From: Sphagnum magellanicum
Taxonomy: Eukaryota; Streptophyta; Sphagnopsida; Sphagnales; Sphagnaceae
Length of the DNA stretch: 64,000 bases
Direction: 5' to 3'
Assembly: GCA_021904315.1 (NCBI GenBank)
Contig: CM038925.1
Location: forward strand, 3,598,501-3,662,500
A program made the position numbers and the translations under genes. A model generated the notes under the pieces. That model ran no database searches. It saw nothing but the letters and a program-made list of their open reading frames with translations, and was not told where the DNA came from. Positions 1-13,487 of the stretch are shown in pieces (position 1 is the first letter of the stretch; each line of letters opens with the position of its first letter).

Positions 1-2513
1 CAAATGTAATATTTCATCATCCACCCAATTTTTCCCAACCTTCACATCTTCTTCATCTTCCTCTTTCATCACAACTACAACTAGTTTTTCCCCTTGTTGC
101 TATCTTTTTGCAAAAGGGAGTTGGTTTAATGACTTTTTGTCAATTCAAATCTCCTTCAACTTGTGAATATGGGCACTTCAACCTTTCATGACTTACATTC
201 TTTTCCTCGTTTATGAAACACTATTTTATGGACTTGCAAGGGTTGGAAATGTGTTCATTTAAGCAACAACCTTTTGTGGATTTACAAATTTAACCATGTC
301 AATATTATATTTGCTCAAAAATGGAGTGGGGAAATGCACATAACAACGTATCAATTCACAAAATGTTTTCCATTCTTGCAAAATTTCAACTTTAGTGACA
401 AATGAAAAAAATAGTGAAAAACAATGAAAAAGACAACTTGGGCTATAGTTTACATTTTGGTTATTCAAACCATGAGCTCCCCTTTGAGCTCCAATTTTTT
501 ATCTAGACCAATTGAATTTCCTTCCAAAATGGTGTCATGTAAGTGCCAAATCAAATTGGATCTTCTTGATTTTGTATCATCATCTAAAGGCCTTAGGTCT
601 AGTTTATGGCTCTAGATCAATAAAACTGTTCCATTTTGTTGGATGTCTCCCTTGACCGTCATTTAAAGTGCTTTTTAATGTAATAACATTAGTTTTTAAA
701 TTTGATTTAAAACAATAAACATGACTTAACTTGTTGAAAATGGTGTTAACAAATTACTATTTTTTTCCAGATTAGGTTGGGTAGTTCAATTTTTAATTCT
801 TAATTTTTGGACCACACAAGGTATCAATATCAAAGTTTTTTTCAAAACCCACTAATCATAAATTTCATTTTCAAAACAAGACCTTTGATTTTTAATTTAC
901 TTGTTTTTTTAATAACTAATGTTGATTAGGTATAGGAATTGATTTGGTTATCAACTTGGGTATGAGTCTAGTGATAGATAATTGACTTCTTTAGTATCAC
1001 AAATCATAATAACCTTGGTACAAACCCAAATCCACGTAATATGAGGTTTTGAAATACTTAAAGATACCTAGACCCAACTATCATTATTTTTTTTTCAAAA
1101 TTGATACCTTATTTAGATTGGATGTAACAAATGGTTGATCATCCAAGTAGGGTATTGAATAAACCCTAACCTAATGCACATTTTTAAAAAAAGGATGCCC
1201 AAAAGAACATTGTTTTAGTGATGGTGATTACAACTATGATTTTGGGAATGACCTAGATGTCCTAAGATAAATGTAAATAATGGTACTATTGCATTTTGCA
1301 CTTTTGGCTTCAATTCTTTTTAGGAGAGATCTACATGTGAAGATCAAGAGCTTCAATTTTTTGAGATGGCTACATTTGTTTTCACTTTTGCTTTGAATGC
1401 ATATTCCTTGGATAAATTTTGAATGGAACTTGTGGAAGTGCTTTGATGAACTCCCCAACTCTATAACTTTTATTAAATCACCATGGCAAACAATAAACGG
1501 TTTCATGCAATAATTAATGTACCCAATTTGCAAATGGCAATTAGATGATTACTATGGAAAAGTTATTAAACAAGTTCATCCATTGAGGAACCTAAAGCAT
1601 GTGTGATTTTTTATTCATTTATTGACAAACTGAATGTTGTTGATTTTTCATTCATCCATCAATGAACCTAATTTTTGCACAATTTTTCATTCATCCATTG
1701 ACAATGAAGTCTATTGATGTCCTTTACAACTAGGTGTTTAATTATGGGGTCCAATGTAGTTGTATGGCAATTGATTTTAATAATCCTAGATAATTAAATT
1801 ACAACTTATAATGCAAATGCGCAAACTTTGCACAAACATTATGATTGTCCAAATTATGATAGATAGTGCAAAATTGTGTTCCATCATTATTTATAAACAT
1901 GAAATGAATCTAAAATTGTATGCATTGACATTCAAGGTTGGAAAATGCATTAGAAAATAATTTTAAAAATTTAAAATTTAAATATATTTTAATTATGTAT
2001 TTAAATATATTGCCCAAGCTATTTATAGCAAAAACTTCCTCTACCCAAACAAAAGGTCATCATAAAGATGATGATCCATAACAATCAAATGTTGTCATGT
2101 AAAACATGATTGTGTTTCTATAAATTAAAGTTTTCTTTTATTTTTGTTGAAATGGACTTAAACCATAATTTTTTCATTCCACCTTATCTACTTTGAAAAT
2201 TGCCATATTATGATATTCAATGTCACATGTGAAATGAAATCAATAATATATACGTAACATTGATACAAATTAAACATCAATCAACTACATTCGCATACAA
2301 TGGTGAGGTATTGAGGTTAAAATTCATTGTACATTTGTTGTTTTCGAATTTGACTTATTGCACGTATTGGTTTGGATTATTACACAACAAACAACAACAC
2401 ATTCAATGACATATTTATTAACAACCTAGCCAAATTATACAACATCACATGTGCATGCTTTTCTATTCAAGATTGTACTTTTCAAACAAAACCACCATTT
2501 TATTTTTGAAAAA
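1..2513. other. AT-rich intergenic DNA, no gene seen
   Basis: All frames are broken by stops, and the short open frames (up to 99 codons) match no family I recognise. Around 1570-1715 a short phrase with ATTCATCCAT recurs three times. Around 780-990 there is loose similarity to the AT-rich stretch at 18490-19200 (shared GGTTATCAA-type words), so part of this may be an old repeat. Confidence 0.6.
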
Positions 2514-2690
2514 CCTTCAACCTCCCAAAACAAAAAAAAGAAATTTCAATCTATAAAAACAAGAATAGGAACTTTCAACCTCCAAAAACAAGAATAATAA
2601 CTTTCAACCTTAAAAAATAAGAACAATAATTTTCAACCTTGAAGAATAAAAATAAGAACTTTCAATTTTGAAACATAAAACATAGAAATC
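2514..2690. repeat. 29-bp minisatellite, about six units
   Basis: The word TTCAA at the head of each unit falls at 2516, 2545, 2574, 2603, 2632 and 2661, an exact 29-bp step six times running. Units read roughly TTCAACCT(C/T)CAAAAACAAG then AATAATAAC. Substitutions between units are frequent but there are almost no length changes. Confidence 0.85.
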
Positions 2691-4965
2691 AAAACAAAAC
2701 CACAAAAGGCCAAAGATAATAACAAGAAATGTGCAAAACAAGTGCAAACAATTCTTTATTATGATATAGTACAAAAACCTAAACACAAAAGGAACATAAC
2801 AAGGCTATGGAATAACATCATACTTTAAATTGGTGTTGAACAAATCAAAGGTAATAGGGTCCTACCTCTATTTATATCCCTTTGGGGACCTAGCTAAAGA
2901 AACCTTCCATGGAGATTTCCATGTGACCATCAACTAGGGAATTTTCTTATTGGTTTCCTAATTATAAGTGAACTATGATTAAACTAGGATTTGGCTTTCA
3001 ATTGTGAATCAACTAAAAATTAACTATGAATCATAGATGAACATTCATATGAATGAACTCCATTCATCATGTGATCATGTCCAATATTGGCATCTGTGAT
3101 ACCCTAATTGAATTTATAATATAGTATACACATTACTTTTAATTACATTACAAAAACAAACTTTCATTTTTAATGAATTCTATGGTTTAACATGTCTACA
3201 GGGCAACATGATGTTTTAAGTTGCAATGTAATGAAAAACTAATAATAAAATAGTTGAACAATAGTTGCAAAATAGTGGAAAAATAGTTTTTATATAGTTG
3301 TAACCTAGTGGCACAACCAGTTGCACCAATGGGAATTATAGTTGACAACTAGTTGCAAAGAAGTTGAAAACATCATATGTAATGGGTGATGAAAATACAT
3401 ACATATGGCATGATCATATGTGTCAAGGCTATACATTAGTTACAAAATAGTTGTTAATTGGGTGTTACATTTGCTCTTGTTGTAATGTAGTTGTTACATG
3501 TTATTAAAATTCAACTTGCTAACAAAGTCAAACATGGTTAACTGCAACTGTATCTATGGTGTGTACATTCACGTATAGATGTCTATCTTGCAACTAATTT
3601 GCAATTATAATACAATTCCTTGATTTTTGAAAATGGCATTTTATTTATTAATTCTTTGTATTTCTATGGGATAGTTGTGGCGTAATTGTATATTAGTTGT
3701 TTTGGACCTTTAGTTGCAAAGCAATCTAATCATTGCAGACATGATTTTTCATAATGAAACCCTACCTTTGTGCATAATAGGTGGATATTGCAACAAACAT
3801 AAATAGGTAAATTGATAACTAGTGGATTTTAATGATGTACAAATATTGGTAATAGGTGGGTTTCAAAAATTTCCAAAACCTAGGTATTTGACACCATGTG
3901 TGTTAATGGGATTTTCATTTTGCCAAATACCCCTCCCCCCTTTGGATATTAAAAAAATTGATATTCAGCCAACACATCTTGAGAACTAGCTTTTATATTG
4001 CCTAGGTAGGGTAGGTTATAATGTTGATTTATTTATTTGCTATTATTATTTCTTATATAGATACAATCTATATCCTCAATTGACAATATATCCAAAGAAG
4101 GGTATGAAGGCCTTGCATCTTTTCCCATTCCCTTGGGTCTCCAATGAGACCTTTGCCATATAGCCACAATTAATCATCCAATCAAAGAAGGAGATATGAG
4201 CTTGGGAAAATGAAGACACAATTATGTTTGAACTTGGAGAGAATGTTTGGGGTAATCCCTTCCATTTATTTTAATTGGTGTCCCAAAAACTATAAGGTGC
4301 AACCTATTGAATAAAATTTATAATCTATTTCAATATAAATAGGGTGTTTGTAATTCAATATGAAAACATATTTAAAATATACCTAATATATTTAGAAATA
4401 TATTTAGAATACGTCATTATTTCAAACTAAAAAAATATCTTTTTATTTTAGGTGCTTGTTGAAATATAAAGAGTGACCTCTTGAAAAGAAAATGCAAACA
4501 TTGAGTTTAAGTTTCTCCACACGAGATGAATGCTTTTAAGCTTGGAGGTAGAGTTTTAAAATACATTATAAGGAGGAGGATGGTGCCTCCTTCGAATTTG
4601 AACTATGATGAGTCCAATGTGAGAGTATTGTTATTCTATGTCCCAATTTGAGCTCTGATTCTTGAACCATTTTCTTGCTTGGTTTGTGTAGTTGATGTGG
4701 TTGTGAGGTGAACGAGAAGTGCCTTGGTTTAGTTTTACCTTGAAGTTTCCTTGCAACCTTCTTGTCATGACATGATGAGTTAAGGAGTGCACTCCAAATT
4801 TGAAAGTCTTTCACAACACACCATATCAAGGAATTACATTAATATCATTTGGCAATCCTTTGAGGATATATTAGTTACTTGTCACTTGCCTTATATTGAT
4901 TGGCCTCCAACAAAGGATGTTAGTAATCCACTTAGCACAATCATTTATGAGTATGGATTTTCAAA
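2691..4965. other. AT-rich intergenic DNA, no gene seen
   Basis: No coding signal. At 3240-3730 the words TAGTTGCAA and TAGTTGTA recur many times without a fixed period. From about 4500 the base composition becomes less AT-rich and stays so to about 14.4 kb. Confidence 0.55.
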
Positions 4966-5128
4966 ACACATTTTGGTGCTGCCCATTATAGACTCTGTGT
5001 TTTGTTACGCACATTTTGGGTCTGTAATAGATGCTTGGTTTGTGTCTGTAATAGGTATAGGATCTCTTACAGACTCAAAATGTGCATACCAAGACACAAA
5101 GTCTATAATGGGCAGCACCAAAATGTGT
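4966..5128. repeat. Strong imperfect palindrome (hairpin) with 62-nt arms
   Basis: Bases 4966-5027 are the reverse complement of 5067-5128 with five mismatches in 62 and no gaps; the loop is 39 bp. An RNA from either strand would form a long, nearly perfect stem like a young plant microRNA precursor. It could equally be a small fold-back element or a local inverted duplication. The open frames across it (4787-5294, both strands) are by-products of the palindrome. No target duplication is obvious at the ends. Confidence 0.85.
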
Positions 5129-8100
5129 CCGGGCATCTGCAGACACATTTTGGACAGGCAAACAGGCAGTCAGGGAAAAAAGAAGTAGGCAGTATAAGGA
5201 CCCTTTGCTTACTTGAGGTCTTCAATGCCCATGCCTGTAAGCTATAGAACCTCCCAGTTCCTCCTCTAGGAAGGCAGGGCCTAACAAAGAGCAAAAGACC
5301 TACTATTGCCAGCTTTTGCCACCAAACTAGAAGCTGTCATAATGAGAAAAAAAATGAAGCATATTTATAATGTTTCAAACCAACCCAAAAGCCTTCGTGG
5401 TTTTCACTTTATAGGCTACCATGGTATCAATGTAGGTGCTGGTTCATTCATTCATTCATTCATTCAAACTGCTCATTATGCCTAAGGGTGATGGCTGAGT
5501 GATATGGCCTGTGTTTGGTACCACAACCCGCTAGTGAGCATGTGAAGATCTGTTGTGTGCTGTATCATTGTGGCTTGACTTGAGGTTATTGCCAACAAGC
5601 AGTTCACTGTTGTGTTCTAAAGAAAAGGAAAAGCTACAAAAAAGCCTATTATGTAAGAAAAAATGACATGAAGCAATGCCCAGTACTTTATTCCTTGACA
5701 TGTCTTTTGATAGGCAATATTTATATCATCTACAGATAAGTTCAAGATAATTTGATCATGTCTTTTGACTGCGTACCTTTTTCAAAAAGAGGCAAATCTG
5801 AGTGTGACATACAACCTCGGTGGTAAGGATGGCCTGCAACCCAACCCGAACTTCCAAAGCAAAGAGTTGGTAGATTTCTATACCCCCTTCTCTGACGTGG
5901 TGCCTTAGATGCCTACTATTAAAGATAAGGGCCTGAGGCAGGAACCTTTGAGTGCTAGCCTTTGCAGTTGTGGGATAAATAGTACATACATACCATTGAA
6001 CAGATGAGTGTGGTGCATGTATGTGGTTAAGGAAATACTAAGTAAGTGTAATTGGGGATCTTACTTTCATGAGTTTAAGTGTAGAAAATTTGAGATGCTA
6101 ATCAAGCTCGATTTGGGTTTGTCTTTTTGCACCTTTTTTTGTGTTCTATTTGGTTCTGTGTAGAGTTGTGTGGTTTTCCTTGTTTTGTCAAGTAGCTTAA
6201 TAATAATACTTCTGTTTTGTATGATTTGCATTTTGCATGTTTTGCCATCCTATATAAATTTTGAACTCATAATTTCTTAGGAGAGGATGAAAATATCTAC
6301 CATCAACATACTTCCCAACACGAAGTAAGAGTAGTGTTGTCTTTGTTTTAAATGATCAAACTAGTCAAACCTTGTGGTAAAACAATGTGACTCTGGGCAA
6401 TGTGTCACACTAACACCCAGACAGATCTCGTTAGGAGTATTTAGCGTCTTTTATGCAAAGCGCCACCTGCATTCCTGTAAGTGTGAGTATATAACATTGA
6501 ATGTGTAAGTATTACACATGTACAAGAGTGTAAAATGAGGAGATAGTTTGCCTCATTAACAGATGTGAAAAAGAAAAAGAAAATCCTGTAAATGATGTTT
6601 TGTGTTAACAAACGCGGATAAGGTGATCAGAGACAAAGGTAAGATGTAGAAAAAGAAGACAAAATAGAGATTCTAAAATGTGTGAATGAGTGTTAGCTTT
6701 TGGGGCCCTTTTCAAAAAAGTTGCTTACAGGGACACTGTTACTGAGTCACCTTGAGGCATAACTGGAGAAAGGGCCTCAATCCTCAGCTTTGGAATCTGG
6801 AATGTTGATTATGCATATTGTGGGACTTGTCCTTTGTGTCAAAAAAAAAGAAGAGAATATGCATATTGTGCCAATGAGTGTTGTTTGCATGATTTTATAA
6901 ATCAATGAAACTTAGGGAATGATGATAATATCTGGGCATGGAATTTTTAAAAGTGCTTGGAAAGCACCCTGCTGAACAATTAATAAATGAAACAGCCAAG
7001 CTGGTACCCACCAGTGTTGTGCAGTTATTTGAATTTGGTGAGAATGGGAGTTTTGGGTCTCTTAGAATCGATATATTTAAAGAACCTCAAATTGCAGAAA
7101 ATGTTGATTTATACTATTTTAAAGAACCTGCCTGGTTTCAGTTTTTTCATTTTGCAATCATGCATGTTCTTTACAAGATCGAATATGTCAGAACACAAAA
7201 TAAACAGTTATATGTCATGGGTTTTTAGTCTTGAGAGCCTTGTCATGTGTTGCAGTTATTAACAGGTTCTTTGAATTAGGTGTTGTCATCTCTAACACCA
7301 TTTTTTGTCCAACACATATGAAAATCTATGTGTCTTCTTACCGTAAATTGCATCTCCTATGATGGTTATACAACTCTCAAGAGCTTAAACTTCTGATGCA
7401 CCAGTCTTCTTGTCACATATACTTTTCTTTGCCAACATATGAAATCTTCTAAATATGAAAGCTAGAACTAGATGTCCTTGGTTGCCAAACCAAAAAAACA
7501 AATTGTACTATCCTTCTTACCTGAGGGGACATGGTGAGTATTCCAGTGGTGAATTGGCCACTAGTGGAAGTAGAGTGAACAGACAGACTGGAAACATCTG
7601 GAGGTGGAATGTGAGGTAGAGCATGACAATGGCTGTGGCATCCTTGGAGCTTGGATGTTGTTGAATTTCTGACATCTACGGCTTAGACACCCCCATTGCT
7701 GCATGTTGAAGGACAAAGTAGCAACAAAGCAAATAATGTTGCATGTTTCTCTTTTCTTTTGGGTGAGCCAGTCATGCATTGCTTCCACCATGTGGAAGTA
7801 TCTGCTTGGATGAGGGACACATGCATGTGACTTTCTATTTGAGGTTTGCTGAGTTGGTTTTTCCTCTATGAGCATACATGCATGTAGGTGTATGTCATTT
7901 TGTCCAAATGGGCTGAAATTTGATGCTAGCTTCCACCACTTTCGCATGCAGCCATGGGTACTTCAAACAAGAATCTGGCTATACTACCATACCTAGGACT
8001 CATGTTTGGCACTAATTAATTCTTAAGAGGGCCAGATGAAAAAAAAGAAAAAACTAAGAACAATTTGTTACAATTATAGAGAATTGGACCCAGTTCAAAA

Positions 8101-8612
8101 CACAAGATAACTTTGAAACTTACTGATTGACAAAGCATGTACTTAGAAAATATTGTTGAAATTCTGAAATATTCAGATTGGGGCTGCCGGAAGTTGGAAC
8201 TCTCTTTTTTTCAATTAAAAAATAAATTCAACAACATTTGCTAAACATGAATCATTGGTACGATATCTATCATTTAAAAAAGACTCATCAAATTTTCTTC
8301 CCAAAGTGATTGTGGAACATAGGATTCACACTCCAATAACCAACCAGAACCTTGTAGGCACACCGTTGGCTGTTCTCAAATTTTATTGCAAAAAAAGGAG
8401 TTGGGGACTATTTCCTAGTTTTCATATGGCTCCATGTTAAGCAGGTCCACCTGCAGCAGTACAATGGATTGTACACTGTACTTTAGATGAAGTACGACTT
8501 TCAAATAAGTTAGAAATGGTTTTGGTCATGTAAATTTCTACAAGATACAATAGTCTGTACAGGGCCCAGTTTAAAAAAATGGACTGATTCTGATTGGCCC
8601 AGGTGGTGACAT
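5129..8612. other. Less AT-rich intergenic DNA, no recognisable gene
   Basis: A short (ATTC)n run lies near 5446-5465. Open stretches exist at 6938-7228 (+, 96 codons) and 7561-7947 (-, 128 codons), but neither has a recognisable domain, and the first is open in two overlapping frames. They are not annotated as genes. Confidence 0.5.
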
Positions 8613-8613
8613 T

Positions 8614-8679
8614 TTAATTGTTCCCGCCTTAAGTACTCCACTTTTTCATGCTTGCGGGTGGGACTCTGGGAACAATTAA
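8614..8679. repeat. 12-bp perfect inverted repeat
   Basis: TTAATTGTTCCC at 8614-8625 and GGGAACAATTAA at 8668-8679 are perfect reverse complements 42 bp apart. They could be ends of a very short fold-back element or chance. Confidence 0.4.
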
Positions 8680-10920
8680 CACTCTATGTTGGATGTGAGA
8701 CACACAGCTAGAGGTGAAAATTGGGGGTGCTGGTGGTGATGCTCTTGGTGGACTAAGTACATAGATTGAGAAGAATGAATATGTGGGTGTAAATCTAAAG
8801 GCTCATGCATTTGGGGATTTGATTGGCAGCTTTGCATCCAATTTCAAGTTCACTGAATTTTACTGTAATTGAGAAGTTTTCACCAGCCCACAACAATAAC
8901 ATGATGCGCACTTGGAAAGGGGAAGGGAGAGCCATGCATCCACAACTCCTGCAACAAATTGTTTGCTTCCAACTCCTCATATTCAACAAAGCTTCTCTTT
9001 GTGTGTCATGCAGAAATTGACAAATGGTTGTCATCTAGCTGAGTTGTCTGTTGCGCATCTCATTTTTTTAATGCAAAGTAGTTTTTTAAACCCCTCTTTT
9101 CCAAGATATAAATATTCAAAATTCAAATTGCTAGTCATGGCCCATCTGTGTATGTTATTTGTACTCCTCAAACTCATATTTTCACAATCAATGAATTATT
9201 CAAGGAATTCTGTTAAATAATTTGTTGGTCACTCCAGCTTTCATCTACCAGCTATTTACTCAGCTTTTCAAGGCAACATATGAATTCCCAATTCTCAAAT
9301 TTTTGTTAGAGAATTTTGCTGTGGGAAAATTTAATTGAAAATAACAGCATAATTTAAGTTATTACCTACTGAAAGCCACCAACGTTTGAAAACTGTTACC
9401 TTGAGATCCACACATTTCAAATAACACTAACAAATATTCTGTTGCAATTCTTAGACCTTCCTTTGTTTGGTCCTATTTCATTTGGCTCTCCTAATCCCAA
9501 CTATGTACATGAAGTCCTTGTTCACTTTGTTGGGGTTTAGAGTTTAGGTTTAGGGTTTAAAACTAGAGAGTTCAATTGTTAGGGATCTCATGAAAATCAA
9601 GCTTCAAACTTTGATGATTTTCAATAGAGTAACTAGACCTAAATTTATACCCTTTTAGATTGTAACTGGCAATGTTTTTACAGCAGCAGGTGGCAACTGT
9701 GAACCAAGTTTTTACACCATGTGACTAAAAAGGAGGAAGATAAAAAATACCCTCGATTGTGAAATTCTTGATGTAATTCTTGTGTATAGAAGTAAATTTG
9801 GATTGTGGATTTTCACTGTTTTAGTTTAAAAATAATATTATATTTTGTTCATGGCCATCGCATGACCCTGCTATCATGCACTGGTACCATGCATGCATCC
9901 CAACATATATCTAGGGCTAGATTTACTAAAGGACTCTTGCCAAATATTTTAAACCCAAAAAATATGAATTGGCTGCCATGGGTTAGAAAGTAAACATTTT
10001 GCTAACGGTTAATATGGCTGCCATTTGTTTCAAACTAATCGAATAAAGAAATAACATACACCCATTATGGATCTTGTGACATAAGTTCAAATGGCTTAGT
10101 GTTTTGTTGAAACAGTAACACCTAGTGGTTAATGTTTTAAACATGGTGCATGCTACCATGTTTCATGCCACAACAGTAGTAAACTTAGCCATCATTGTTG
10201 TAAAATTGAAACTTGGGTCCCAAGTTTTGCATTGAAACGTCAGTAATAAGTGGCCATTTTTGTTTCAATGAAAAACTGAAGTTAAATTTCCTACCAAATA
10301 ATATTTAAAACCATCAAATCCATTAGTGAAATAATGACCTGTGATTCCATATTTGTTGTTGAATCACTGATTTCAAGAATGCAAAAACATTGGTTTTCCA
10401 GTTGACCACTAGCCTTAGTGCTATAAGTTCAATATTGTCATATTTCTCACCAAAATGTTGGCAAGTGGTTTTGTTGGCCTCCAATGTTTCTTTGAGCAAA
10501 AATTACATAATACCATGTATACCATGTATAATGATTAACAATTACAATAAGTAGGCCAGTAAGAATTAGGTGAAAAATTAGGCATAGTAACAAAAAAGGT
10601 CTCAAAAATATCCATCACAATGGCTCTAATTGATAACCAACTATTGTTTCTACTCTCTTCTATGAAATTATTATTGATATTCAGGTGCATCAAGTTGTGC
10701 CACATTTGAGAATAACTTAAATCCATTGCTTTAGGGTTCAATGTTTCAAAGCTTTGAAACAATAGTGGCAACTTGTATTTGCAGAACTGGTGGAGATGAA
10801 GGTTTGACAAGTTGTGATCAAAAGTTGCTTACAAACCTGAACTGGTTTTCCTACTGTACCTGGAGAGCACGTTACTCGGTGCAAAAAGCGACCAGGCTTT
10901 ATGAAAAGATAATTGCCATT
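8680..10920. other. Intergenic DNA with a degenerate telomere-like stretch
   Basis: No recognisable coding region. At 9532-9560 a degenerate run contains GTTTAGGTTTAGGGTTTA, that is two to three plant telomere-type (TTTAGGG) units, too short to call an interstitial telomere. Confidence 0.5.
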
Positions 10921-11040
10921 TAAAGCCTTTGGGTGTGGGCTTTACAGGAATCAGGCCTTCACTTAGCTCCGCCTTGCAGGGCCCGTAATTCTTAAAGCCC
11001 ACTACCTTGAGCTTCACCTGTTCCCTTGGGCTTTACACAC
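10921..11040. repeat. Fold-back element with TAAAGCCC ends
   Basis: TAAAGCC at 10921 faces GGGCTTTACAC near 11028-11038, and an inner pair GTGTGGGCTTTA / TAAAGCCCACTA (about 10933-10944 and 10993-11004) forms a second stem. The terminal word is shared with the elements near 25.2, 33.1, 37.0 and 37.5 kb, so I place it in the same family, though this copy is rearranged. Confidence 0.45.
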
Positions 11041-12839
11041 GTTATTTTTTTAAAGCAACATAGGTGCATATTATTCTTGTATCTTTATGTTCATTCTTCA
11101 AAACCACCATGAACAACCATTCATCTGTTAGTTATTATAAATATCTTAATGATACAGAGATGCCACATATGCTGCCCCCACTCCAAAATAATTATTGTTG
11201 ATTAGCCAAAAATTTGGCATCTCCAATGTTTTAGTATTAGATGTTTCATCATGTGAATCACAGATGCCAAATTCTTGTTGCATACGAAAAAGGTCAATTC
11301 ACAAACAGTGTTTCAACCATTTCACAAACAATTGGACAGAATTGATGAACTGACTCTGAAACACTAAAACATGTCCCAACAAGTTCTAAAAACAGTGCAG
11401 AAACAAGCCAACAAAAGCCACATTGCATGTGAACCATCATACAAAAATAATATTTGTGTAATGTTATGCAGTTTTTGTTCACTTGGCTTTGTACTATGCA
11501 ACAAAATATCATTGGATTGTGCTCTCAATGTTTCAGAGTGTCTTGTTTCTACTTAGTGTTATGCAATGCTCTATGTTTTCTATCAATTTGAATCTGCACT
11601 CCATCTTCAACTGCTGTTAGCCTAGGTTCAAGTGTTTTGTGGTCACAATATTACTTTTGTTTAGTGTTGCATGATGCTCTAGGTGAACAAAAAACAATCA
11701 GAGTTACTTCTCTTGCACCAATCTAACACTTAATGACACAGAGTAAATGATGGTTCATATCCCCCAGGTGCATATCTTTTGATTACAAGAGTCCATTGCC
11801 CAGAGGAAAACCAAAACACTAAACAAATCAGTGTTGTATGGGGTCCCTGAGCTTCTCATCCCAGAACTGAACTGTAATTTATCAAGTCTCTAAACTCTTT
11901 TCCAAATATTCCCATTAATGAAGAGTGCCTTGGTTTCATACCTTTAGTCAGACATAGGTCATTGACCAGTGGGTCATGGCACTGCTCGAATGAAAACAGA
12001 GAACACAAAGAATAAGTGTAAATGGGTAGTAGCTGCTGCCTTGAAATGCATGCCTGGTTCACCAATCCCACAATAAAGTGTATGAGGCCAGTAGTTACAT
12101 ATGCAAGAAATTTAGTATGCACTGTGACTAGCCCCTTTCCATAGAAACTTTGTGAACCTGAACACAAAAGAAAGAAAAGATAGCTTACCTAGGAACCAGG
12201 GTACTTAAACTTGTGCCAAACATCACACTGTTAGCAGCATACCATCAAAAAAGTTTGCCCACTAAAAGCTTGGAACAAGAAAGGGAAAACAGCTGCATTT
12301 ACAACAGAAATTTGATGAATTGCAAAAAGGTAGAGCCATTTTCAGAAAATTCATGTCCATGTTATTGCTCCCTCCCTTGCTCCGGACCTGTAGGCTGAAT
12401 TGGACACTAACATTCACCTAAATGATATAAGTAAAAACAGAGATCAAAATTCCAAATGAATTTTTTTTCTCTTGCACAACCCACACTTTGGACCTGCATG
12501 TGCCCATCAGTGTAACCACTGTGAAGTGTGCATCTACACTCTACTTCAAGCCATACAATATGGTACCTGTCAATCATAACAAATCTCATTTCGGGCCATC
12601 TTTCTAAACAATTTATTGTTAGGCAACCAAACTTATGCATGCTTGATACCTCATGAATCTAACAAATCAAAGTAGCAAGGTAAAGAAGGTTAAGATGGCT
12701 CTAGGCTGACTTTCTCACTAGGGTGCAGACAGCTTTAAAATTTCAGAACTGAAAACACCAGACTAGACCAAATGATAACTAAGCAGTAAAGTGAGATCTA
12801 GGACCAACAATGAGGATCACCTCATCACAATAAGGACAT
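11041..12839. other. Intergenic DNA, no recognisable gene
   Basis: Several open frames of 60-103 codons lie on both strands, and none shows a known domain or motif. Composition is less AT-rich than the window average. Confidence 0.5.
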
Positions 12840-13188
12840 CTTTCCATTACACTGCTTGGATCACAAATTTTGTGATCACAACAACTTTCCATTAAGCTTT
12901 TTCAATTAGCTGTGCTCAGTCATCTCACAGTCAATTGCGAGAGCCATGAGAGTTGTGAGTCAAATTGTGACTCACCATGTAGTGAGATCTGTTCCTTTTT
13001 TTCATGAGAACATGCGTTCCCAGACTTCTTGATATGATTAATTCCATATTTTCAATGCACTAGCAGCTCTCCAATGAGAAGAGACTATCCCTGCAGCAAG
13101 AAACAAGGCTCTATGTCAGTGGCTTTCCATTAGGCTGCTGTGATCACAGCACACTGCGTAATTTTGATGATCCCAGCCTGATGGAAAG
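12840..13188. mobile_element. Candidate miniature inverted-repeat element, CTTTCCAT ends
   Basis: The left end starts CTTTCCATTACACTGCTTGG. The reverse complement of the right end starts CTTTCCATCAGGCTGGGATC. Both then run into GATCA-type sequence, giving imperfect inverted ends over about 25 bp. Inside are a perfect palindrome GCTGTGATCACAGC (about 13138-13151) and further CTTTCCATTA copies near 12883 and 13121, suggesting nested fold-backs. No target-site duplication was found, so the ends and family are uncertain. Confidence 0.4.
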
Positions 13189-13487
13189 AGACCCCTACCC
13201 TTGTGAGAAATTAGTCCAACACACTCATCATATCAGTGGCAAATACTTGGCGAGACCTAACCAACCAGCCGAGGCTTCTGTGCCATGAATAGGGCAGGCA
13301 GTGTTTCTACAATTGCCTTTACTAAGAACCACTGGCAATGGCGTTGATAAACCTACAGCAATGTGCAGATTAACCTGCAGGATCTGAGTGCACACTATGT
13401 GCCAATTGAATTTTTTTCTCTCAAATGTTGGACCAGGAAAATATAACTAGGGTTTCCATGCAAGATTGTAGTATGAAATCCACGGTA
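13189..13487. other. Spacer before the RACK1 pseudogene; no downstream RACK1 exon seen
   Basis: If the RACK1 copy had been complete, its remaining WD repeats would continue in this direction on the minus strand. I do not find them here. Confidence 0.5.

Noticed and set aside
2514..2690. A CRISPR-like array
   Set aside because: The repeats are contiguous without unique spacers, and the sequence is plant-like.
4787..5294. Overlapping open frames on both strands
   Set aside because: They are created by the palindrome at 4966-5128.
5770..5910. Open stretch with NPNFQSKELVDFYTPF, reminiscent of a segment of enolase
   Set aside because: Only about ten residues fit; what follows does not resemble the next conserved enolase segment, and flanks show no further enolase sequence.
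6938..7228. 96-codon open frame (+) as a gene
   Set aside because: No domain, no relatives I recognise, and the overlapping frame is open over nearly the same span.
7561..7947. 128-codon open frame (-) as a gene
   Set aside because: Cys/His/Ser-rich composition without any motif, no supporting upstream or downstream signal.
9532..9560. Interstitial telomere
   Set aside because: Only two to three degenerate TTTAGGG units.
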